Positions 54,901 to 61,400 of a stretch of DNA of 64,000 bases are shown here, piece by piece. Positions within the stretch are counted from its first letter, which is position 1. Every line of letters begins with the position of its first letter. The stretch spans positions 124,001 through 188,000 of the forward strand of contig NZ_JOAG01000036.1 of assembly GCF_000725485.1 (NCBI RefSeq), in the 5' to 3' direction. The translations under genes were made by a program, and so were the position numbers. The notes beneath the pieces were generated by a model. The model was not told the DNA's origin. It made no database searches and saw only the letters and a list, made by a program, of their open reading frames with translations. Origin of the DNA: Nonomuraea candida. GTDB lineage: Bacteria > Actinomycetota > Actinomycetes > Streptosporangiales > Streptosporangiaceae.

Positions 54901-57900
54901 TCCACTGCGACGGCGCGTCGCGTTCGGCGAGGGCGGCCCGGACCGAGCGCAGGACCGGCATCACGTCCGGGGCCTCGCCCGTGCCGCGTGCCAGCTCCAC
55001 GACGCGGGCGACGGTGAGGCCGGAGTCCTTGATCGCCTGGACCAGGCGGATCAGCTTCATGAAATCCGGCTCAGGCCCGTCGAGCTGCGCGAACGGCTTC
55101 CAGCCGGTCGCCTCGATCAGCCCGGCCAGCTCGGCCACCCCTACGCCCAGGGCGCGCGCCAGGAAGCCGTGACGGAACAACCGGCTGACCGAGGCGACGG
55201 AGAGCGGCGTCGTGGGGCCGGCCCCGGCCGCGCGCACGACCACGGCGAACTCCTCAGCGGTGAGCTTCAGCGCCGCCTGCAGGGCCGGGCCGTGATCGAG
55301 GAGCAGGGCGTCAGGCCGGGCCGGCGGATTCCCGTCGGGGCCGGGACCGAACACCGGATCCGTGCCGAGCAGCGTGGACGGCGGGAACAGCCGGCGGAAC
55401 GGCGATTGCGGCCCGCGCGAGCCCAGCGGCGCGAAGCAGCCGAGCAGCCACGGCAGGTCCTCCTCGACGTCAAGCCCGAGCAGGTCCGCCGCGGTCAGCA
55501 GGTGCCCGAGCCGGAGCAGGACGGTGTCGAAACCGGCGTCCAGGTTGCGCCGGACGTCGGCGGTCGGCGCCGTCACCGGCGCCCTCTCCGGCCAGAGCGC
55601 GGTGACCACCTCATCGGTGCGCTCGATGCTCCAGCCGAGCCGGGCCCGCAGGCGGACGAAGCGTGCGATGCCCAGCAGGTCGACCGCCCTGAGCCGGTTG
55701 CGCGCCGGATCGGGCAGCGCCCTGCGCAGCTCCATCCTCGCGAAACCGCCGGTCGAGTCCCCGGCCGGCGGAGCCTGCCCGCTGGGATCGGTGAGCACGA
55801 TCACATTCATGATCCGGTCATGGTGGGCGGCCAGCCACGCGATCACGTCCCCGCCGAACGGCGCGAGATCCGCGTCCGGGCGCAGCGCGGCCAGGAACTC
55901 CTGCGCCGTCATCGCCCCGTCGCGCAGGCGCTGGATGGCGGAGAGCCCCACGCCGAGGGGATCGAGCAGGGTCATCAGATCGGCGTCGGGGTTGACGAAC
56001 CGCGTCAGGAGCAGGCTGATCAGCTCCGCTGGGCTCAGGCCGAACCGGCGGGCCAGCCTGCGGGCGTTGCCGGCGCCCGCCACCAGCCGGTCCTCCGTCA
56101 CCCGCGCGGGGTCGTCACCGTACAGAGCCTGGGCGGTCACCTCCGGCCCGCACAGCACGTCGCGCTCGGCCGGGCCGACCCCGGCCCGCTCCCGTACAAT
56201 GTCCTGCCACGACCGGCCGTTCGCCTCGTCGGGAGCGAGCGCGGCCATCGCCTCCCCGAGCGTCGTCCCCAGCTGGGCGAGGTAGCGGCGCATCGCGGCC
56301 AGGCGCTGGTCCCACGGCAGCACCAGCGGGTAAGGGGCGCCCCGCAGGACCGAGTAGGCGGCGTCGTTCACGAACTGCGGCGAGGCCAGCAGCTCGGCGG
56401 TGCTGGTGCCCGGCGGCACGTCGTGGCCCCGATACCCGTCGATCGAGGCGTTGACCACGACGTGTTCGAGAACCTCGTTGGCCAGATCCACGTAGGGCAG
56501 CTCGACCTCGGTGTTCTCGCAGCTCAGCGCGATGTGCTGGAGGTCGGGGCGGCGGCCGAGCAGCACCTTGAGCGGGTTGTCGCCGCCCTGCCCATCGGCC
56601 GGATCGATGTCGAGGAACTCGAGCAGGTCGACCAGGTAGGCGGCCGGGCTGAGCACCGATTCGCAGTGCTCGCAGGCGCCGTAGTCGATGGGTCCGAACA
56701 GGGTCTCCAGGTTCGGCAGGGCAGGTGACTCAGCGGCGCGAGCCGCGGCGACGGGCCCGTCGGCGGCGACCGGCCCGCCTCGGGGGATCGCGTACACCTC
56801 GGGCGCGGCGCGGGCCAGCAGGTGGCTGGTGGCCGTGGCGAGGGCGGCGCTGTGGACCTGATCGCTGCGGCGGAAGACATCCCGGGCGACGTCCTCGCCG
56901 CCGAGCTCGGAGGCGAACCGGGTGACGAAAGCCGGCTCGCCGTGCAGGGCGACCGCGCGGGCGGAGTCGAAGCCGAGCGTGCGCAGCCCGCGTACCGCAT
57001 CCGGCGTGGGGGCGACGGCGACGATCCGCTGCAGGGCCGCGATCTCCTCGCGCACGGCCGGCTCGACCTCGATGGCCTGCGCGTCGAGGAAGCCGTCGAT
57101 GGGCTGCACGGTCAGCTCGAACCGGTCGTGGTGCTCGGTCAGGAAATCGGCCACCGCGCGGCTGGTCCCCTCCGGGCCGCCGACCGGAATCAGCCCCTCG
57201 GCCACCTCCGCGCCGAGCACGGCGGTGGGGTGACGCAGCCGCAGCTCCTCGGCGAGGAGTTCGGCGTACGCGTGCCGGCGCGACTCCTCGTCGTCACCGG
57301 GAACGTCGTCGGGCACCGGCACGCCGGCGGTGAGGTCCTCCAGCCAGCGGCCGGCCCGGTGGTAGCCGGCCGCCGCGAGATCGCCGACTCTCGCCGGGGC
57401 GGTGGCGTGCAGCTTGGCGATCAGCTGGGCGTTGTTGCGGGTCAGGCAGGCCAGCGCGCCGTCGAGTTCGAGCCGGGGCGCGCGGTCGGGGAGCTCCTCC
57501 CGCACCCGGGTCCACAGCCGCGCGGGCGAGTCCCGGTGTTCGCGGTAGAGGTGCGCGAAGCGGCGCCGGTCGGCCTCGTCGGGCAGAGCGGCGGCCAGCA
57601 GGTCGTCCATGCGCCCGTCGCCGACCCCGAGGGGGAGGTCGAGCACCGCCTGACCGGCGAGTTCGCGGATGGCTTCCAGGCCGGAGGGGATCTGCGCCGA
57701 CAACTCCGGCGCGATGATCCGCTCCTCGACGGCGCGCGACCAGACGGTCTCGATCACGGCGGACGGAGCGAGCGCCCACAGGCGCGGGCCGGCGGGCAGC
57801 CCGGCCCGGTAGAGCGCGTAGTGCAGTGGAGCGGGGATGCCTGTGGTCTCGGCCTCGCGGCCGGCGAGCGAGGCCATGGCGACGGCGCGGGCGTCCCAGC

Positions 57901-58330
57901 CGCTCTTGGCGGCCGCGAAGGTCACGTCCCTGCGCTCGCCGTTCTCCACGAAACCGGCCAGGCTGACCGGAGTGTCCCCGAGCCCGCGGGTGATGCCGGC
58001 GACGAGGCGGCTGTACTCGTCGAGAGCCGGTGCGGCGCCCGCCGGGAGCACCACGTCGACCTGTTCGTCCGGGTTCGCGTCGAAGCGGGTCTGCGAACGG
58101 GCGATCACTTCACCGTCCCGGACCACGCGTACGACGAGATCGAGGCTCGCGCCGGGCTGGGAGCGGGCCGGTTCGGGGTCGAAGTCGAGAGTGAACGTGC
58201 CGTCCGGCCGCGGCTCGGTGACGCCGATCAGGTGCTCCCCGCCGAGGCGCAGATCGGCGACTTCGACGGCGACACCGGCGATCGGCGCGCCCGTCTCATC
58301 GCGCACTGTGCCGCCGACGTGAAACCTCAT
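51950..58330 (-). CDS. TcA-type toxin subunit, N-terminal half (shell and neuraminidase-like part)
   Basis: The 2126-residue protein begins with a carboxypeptidase-regulatory-like Ig domain (residues 3-97: VGGTVRDETGAPIAGVAVEV). The TcA N-terminal/VRP1-like region is near 540-640 (FGPIDYGACEHCESVLSPAAYLVDLLEFL, VELPYVDLANEVLEHVV). A PA14-like beta insert lies near 1375-1465 (WDAFAGPEISGAYTLTVESDADA). The neuraminidase-like domain runs from about 1705 (LLIDVQMDPCMTTSRIAQAISTVQLF, YRIWEANRRVFLFPENWLDPDLRDDKSPFF in pieces) to the end. There is no signal peptide. GAGG seven bases before the ATG at 58330 supports the start. It heads an operon with the second TcA gene and the propeller protein. Confidence 0.88.
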   Translation of the reverse strand: MRFHVGGTVRDETGAPIAGVAVEVADLRLGGEHLIGVTEPRPDGTFTLDFDPEPARSQPGASLDLVVRVVRDGEVIARSQTRFDANPDEQVDVVLPAGAAPALDEYSRLVAGITRGLGDTPVSLAGFVENGERRDVTFAAAKSGWDARAVAMASLAGREAETTGIPAPLHYALYRAGLPAGPRLWALAPSAVIETVWSRAVEERIIAPELSAQIPSGLEAIRELAGQAVLDLPLGVGDGRMDDLLAAALPDEADRRRFAHLYREHRDSPARLWTRVREELPDRAPRLELDGALACLTRNNAQLIAKLHATAPARVGDLAAAGYHRAGRWLEDLTAGVPVPDDVPGDDEESRRHAYAELLAEELRLRHPTAVLGAEVAEGLIPVGGPEGTSRAVADFLTEHHDRFELTVQPIDGFLDAQAIEVEPAVREEIAALQRIVAVAPTPDAVRGLRTLGFDSARAVALHGEPAFVTRFASELGGEDVARDVFRRSDQVHSAALATATSHLLARAAPEVYAIPRGGPVAADGPVAAARAAESPALPNLETLFGPIDYGACEHCESVLSPAAYLVDLLEFLDIDPADGQGGDNPLKVLLGRRPDLQHIALSCENTEVELPYVDLANEVLEHVVVNASIDGYRGHDVPPGTSTAELLASPQFVNDAAYSVLRGAPYPLVLPWDQRLAAMRRYLAQLGTTLGEAMAALAPDEANGRSWQDIVRERAGVGPAERDVLCGPEVTAQALYGDDPARVTEDRLVAGAGNARRLARRFGLSPAELISLLLTRFVNPDADLMTLLDPLGVGLSAIQRLRDGAMTAQEFLAALRPDADLAPFGGDVIAWLAAHHDRIMNVIVLTDPSGQAPPAGDSTGGFARMELRRALPDPARNRLRAVDLLGIARFVRLRARLGWSIERTDEVVTALWPERAPVTAPTADVRRNLDAGFDTVLLRLGHLLTAADLLGLDVEEDLPWLLGCFAPLGSRGPQSPFRRLFPPSTLLGTDPVFGPGPDGNPPARPDALLLDHGPALQAALKLTAEEFAVVVRAAGAGPTTPLSVASVSRLFRHGFLARALGVGVAELAGLIEATGWKPFAQLDGPEPDFMKLIRLVQAIKDSGLTVARVVELARGTGEAPDVMPVLRSVRAALAERDAPSQWSEAALRSVLTSVFAPDVSDAFLGLLAGTSAYTTPYTQDRPTVPEPVAALAPGLSYDAARSLLIHRGVLTPEVAAAVAALPDLPAGLAEAVTALANAGQAEYLPLLRAHPVLENRWRVWSASSDDPEVKRAVLGAALLTELRPSLRRRQLAEVLGTTTGAAPEDVAALTEDAVAMPGSAPGRTVADDLAAVTATGLRARFWAGPAAGPSAGAPARTAVAPAVDYGPGRADLREAAGVPSGPISGIWDAFAGPEISGAYTLTVESDADAVTLQAGGAAVPLRREGGSWTAAPIDLVAGRPVRLELTATGLTATLRLRWQAEGVGRVTIPGAACCPADTVDAFTGSYRRLLAALELATACGLSLRELLCLARLPELLIDGAGWLSAVPVPAGPTGPAALVRAVAALARYRELRARWAITGTALADLLEAPAPGPLIAALTGVARPVVDDVAAHLGPEPGGLEGLWRTAQALDVVRTVVLPIGTLARILRTTPSAQDVRELRDAVRARYDDAAWAEAVRPIHNELRRAARDALVARVLHQENPDPDLTVDEVTGRFVSPEQLYEKLLIDVQMDPCMTTSRIAQAISTVQLFVARVLLNLEPEVSPEVIDPQRWEAMKRYRIWEANRRVFLFPENWLDPDLRDDKSPFFREVESELFQSDITDQAAAVALGHYLERLDDVANLEIAGMHVQERSAAGTGVPDPLVHVIGRTSGAKRNYFHRVLDGTWRPWERVNVDVPDDPVLPVIWKGRFLLFWLTVSKQPDRRQPGPFAATASQGTRLGDLAVRDLALRATATMTVSLFWSEYYNGRWQSPRTSDPDRPIDLGAEFTVIGDPLGLSLASDVVHDTTGVRDSLGVIVLNPSGTSNPYFRLYTTHSLPVREQDDTGGSLGFPAERQFSKVGPFVISFSDDPFHELTVLRTSQSPYRATGPMHRLKNVRLAPFFFQDSRHVFYVHPDPALALGPRADPFGLFPGPLAAPVTFPDLTVTG

Positions 58331-58347
58331 CGCGGAACCTCATCTCT

Positions 58348-58414
58348 GACAGGCAGTCCTGTCGAAGACGTTCTCGCCGATCATTATGTCGATCAAACCA
58401 GCTGAGTTATCAGC
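58348..58414. promoter_or_regulatory. two palindromes in the divergent Tc promoter region
   Basis: GACAGG-CAGT-CCTGTC (58348-58363) and GCTGA-GTTA-TCAGC (58401-58414) are both perfect inverted repeats with a 4-base centre. They lie in the 144-bp AT-richer space between the divergent TcA and TcB genes, so they could be operators for coordinated control. The sequence ATTATGTCGATC between them may hold a -10 element. Confidence 0.5.
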
Positions 58415-58474
58415 AAGCTACACAATGTGGCGGAGTGTGGGTACACATGGCGGAGAGAGAATCCGAGGTGCGCC

Positions 58475-61400
58475 GTGTCACATTCGCCCGTGTCACCTTC
58501 AGCCGCGTCACAGCCGGCCGCCGCTCGCCAGGCGGAGACCCCGCGTCCCCGCGCCCCCGAGACGCCGGCGGTGAGCCTGCCCAAGGGGGGCGGGGCCATC
58601 CGCGGCATCGGCGAGACGTTCGCGGCCAACCCCGTGACCGGCACCGGGACGGTGACGGTGCCCATCGCCACCAGTCCCAGCCGGTCCGGGCTGGACCCCG
58701 AGCTGTCCCTGGCCTACGACTCGGGCACCGGTAACGGCGTCTTCGGATTCGGCTGGAGCCTGTCCCTCCCCTCCATCACCCGCAAGACCGAGCGGGGCCT
58801 GCCGACCTACACCGACGCGGACGTCTTCCTGCTGTCCGGATCGGAGGATCTGGTGCCGGTCGCGGGGGCGGACGACATGAGCGTCGATCCGCTTTTCGCC
58901 GTACGCCGCTACCGGCCCAGAATCGACGGCCTGTACGCCCGGATCGAGCGCTGGACCCGGTTGCGGGACGGGGACACGCACTGGCGGGCGATCAGCCGGG
59001 ACAACCTCCTCACGCTGTACGGCAAGGACCCCGAGTCGAGAATCGCCGACCCGGACGATCCTGCCCGGGTCTTCTCCTGGCTGATCTGCGAGACCCGCGA
59101 CGACCGGGGCAACGCCGTTCGTTACCGGTACGCGAGCGAGAACGGCCTGGGCGTCGACCGCGCCCGCGCGTCGGAACGGAACAGGGGGGAGCCCGATGAT
59201 CCCCGTCGTGGCGCCAACCGGTATCTCAAACGCGTCGAGTACGGAAACCGGCGCCCCCTGCTGGCCGCCGACGGGCGCCGGCCGCGCTTCCTGTCCGAGC
59301 TGCCCGCGGAGCTGACGGCGGACCCGCAATGGATGTTCGAAGCCGTCTTCGACTACGGCGAGCACGATGCGGACGATCCCACGCCGCGGCCCGCGGGTGA
59401 GTGGAGGTTCCGGGACGACCCGTTCTCGTCCTATCGTGCCGGTTTCGAGGTGCGCACCACTCGCCGATGCCAACGAGTCCTGATATTTCATCATGTGCCC
59501 GGTGGAGAGCACGGGTATGACGGCCTGGTCCGCTCCACCGACCTGGCCTACTCCGCCTCCGAGGAGACCGGGTCGCGGTACAGCTTCCTGCGTTCGGTCA
59601 CGCAGACCGGCTACCGGCGGGTGGGGGACCGCTACCTCCGGCGCAGCCTCCCGCCCCTGGAGTTCGCCTACTCTCTGCCGGTAGGTCCCCGTGACGTCCA
59701 GGACATCGACCCGAGCGCGCTGCGCAACCTGCCGATCGGCGCGGACCCCGCCACGTACCAGTGGGTCGACCTGCACGGGGAGGGCGTGCCCGGCCTCTTC
59801 ACCGAACAGGCGAACGCCTGGTTCTACACCCGCAACCTCAGCCCCGCCGCGGGCGGGTCCGTCGAGTTCGCGCCGGCGGAGCCGGTGGCCACCATGCCCC
59901 ATCCCGGCCTGGACGGCGGCCGGGCCCGGTTCATGGACCTGGCCGGTGACGGCCGGCCCGACCTGGTCATGCTGGACGGCCCCGTGCAGGGCCTGTTCGA
60001 ACACGACGACGCCCGCGGATGGCACCCCTTCAAGCCGTTCGCCTCCCTTCCCAATCGGGGACTGTCCGGCGACCAGGTGAAACCGGTCGACCTGGACGGT
60101 GACGGCCACACGGACCTGCTGATGATCGAGGACGACGGGTTCGTCTGGCATCCGTCCCTGGCCGAGGAGGGCTTCGGCCCCGCGCTGCGGACGCCACGGC
60201 CGTCGGACGAGGAGCGCGGCCCGCACCTGGTGTTCGCCGACGGCACACAGTCGATCTACCTGGCCGACCTCAGCGGTGACGGTCTCGCCGATCTCGCCAG
60301 GGTCAGGAACGGAGAGATCTGCTACTGGCCCAACCTCGGCTACGGCCGGTTCGGCGCCAAGGTGACCATGGACGCGGCGCCGCTGCTCGACCATCCGGAG
60401 CACTTCGACCAGCGCCGGGTACGGCTCGCCGACATCGACGGAACGGGCACCGCGGACCTGATCTACCTGCACGGCGACGGAGTCCGGCTCTACTACAACC
60501 AGTCGGGCAACGGGTGGAGCCCGCCCCAGCGGCTCGACGTCTTCCCGCCCATCGACGCCGCCGTGTCGGTCCAGGTCACCGATCTGCTCGGCGACGGAAC
60601 CTCGTGCCTGCTCTGGTCCTCGCCGCTGCCGGGCGACACCGGCCGTCAGATGCGCTACGTGAGGTTGACCGGCGAGCACAAGCCGCACCTGCTGATCGGC
60701 ATGAGCAACAACCTCGGTGTGGAGACCGTGGTGGACTACGCCCCCTCCACGAAATTCGCCCTGCGCGACGAACGGGACGGCCGCCCGTGGCAGACCCGGC
60801 TGCCGTTCCCGGTGCACGTCGTGGAGCGAGTGGAGACCAGGGACCGGGTCGGCCGCAACCGGTTCGTCACCCGCTACGCCTACCACAACGGCCATTTCGA
60901 CGGCGAGGAGCGCGAGTTCCGCGGCTTCGGCACGGTGGACCAGTGGGACACCGAGGAGATCGGCGCGCTCACCGGCGCCGGCAACGAGCAGCCCGCCGCG
61001 CACGTGCCGCCCGTGCTCACCCGCACCTGGTTCCACACCGGCGGACCCGGCGGCCTTCCCCCTGACTCGCCGGTTCTTCCCGTCCTGCCGGCGGGCCTGG
61101 ACCCCGGCGAGGAGCGCGAAGCCCACCGCGCGCTCAAGGGGTCGATGCTGCGCCAGGAGGTCTACGCCCGGGACGGCGGCTCCAGGCAGGAGCATCCCTA
61201 CAGCGTCACCGAGCACGGTTACACCGTCCGGCTGGAGCAGCGCCGGGGCGCCGGCCGGCACGCCGTGTTCTCCACCCATCTGGCCCAGAGCTTCGAGCGC
61301 CTGCACGAGCGCGACCCCGGCGACCCGCGCGTGCGGCACTCGATCGTCCTGGAGACCGATCCCTTCGGCGACCCGCTCAAAGAGGTGACGATCGCCTACG

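Noticed and set aside
53297..56728. An 1143-codon plus-strand frame antisense to the first TcA gene
   Set aside because: Arg/Gly/Gln/His-rich shadow composition, no motif, and fully inside a gene with convincing domains.
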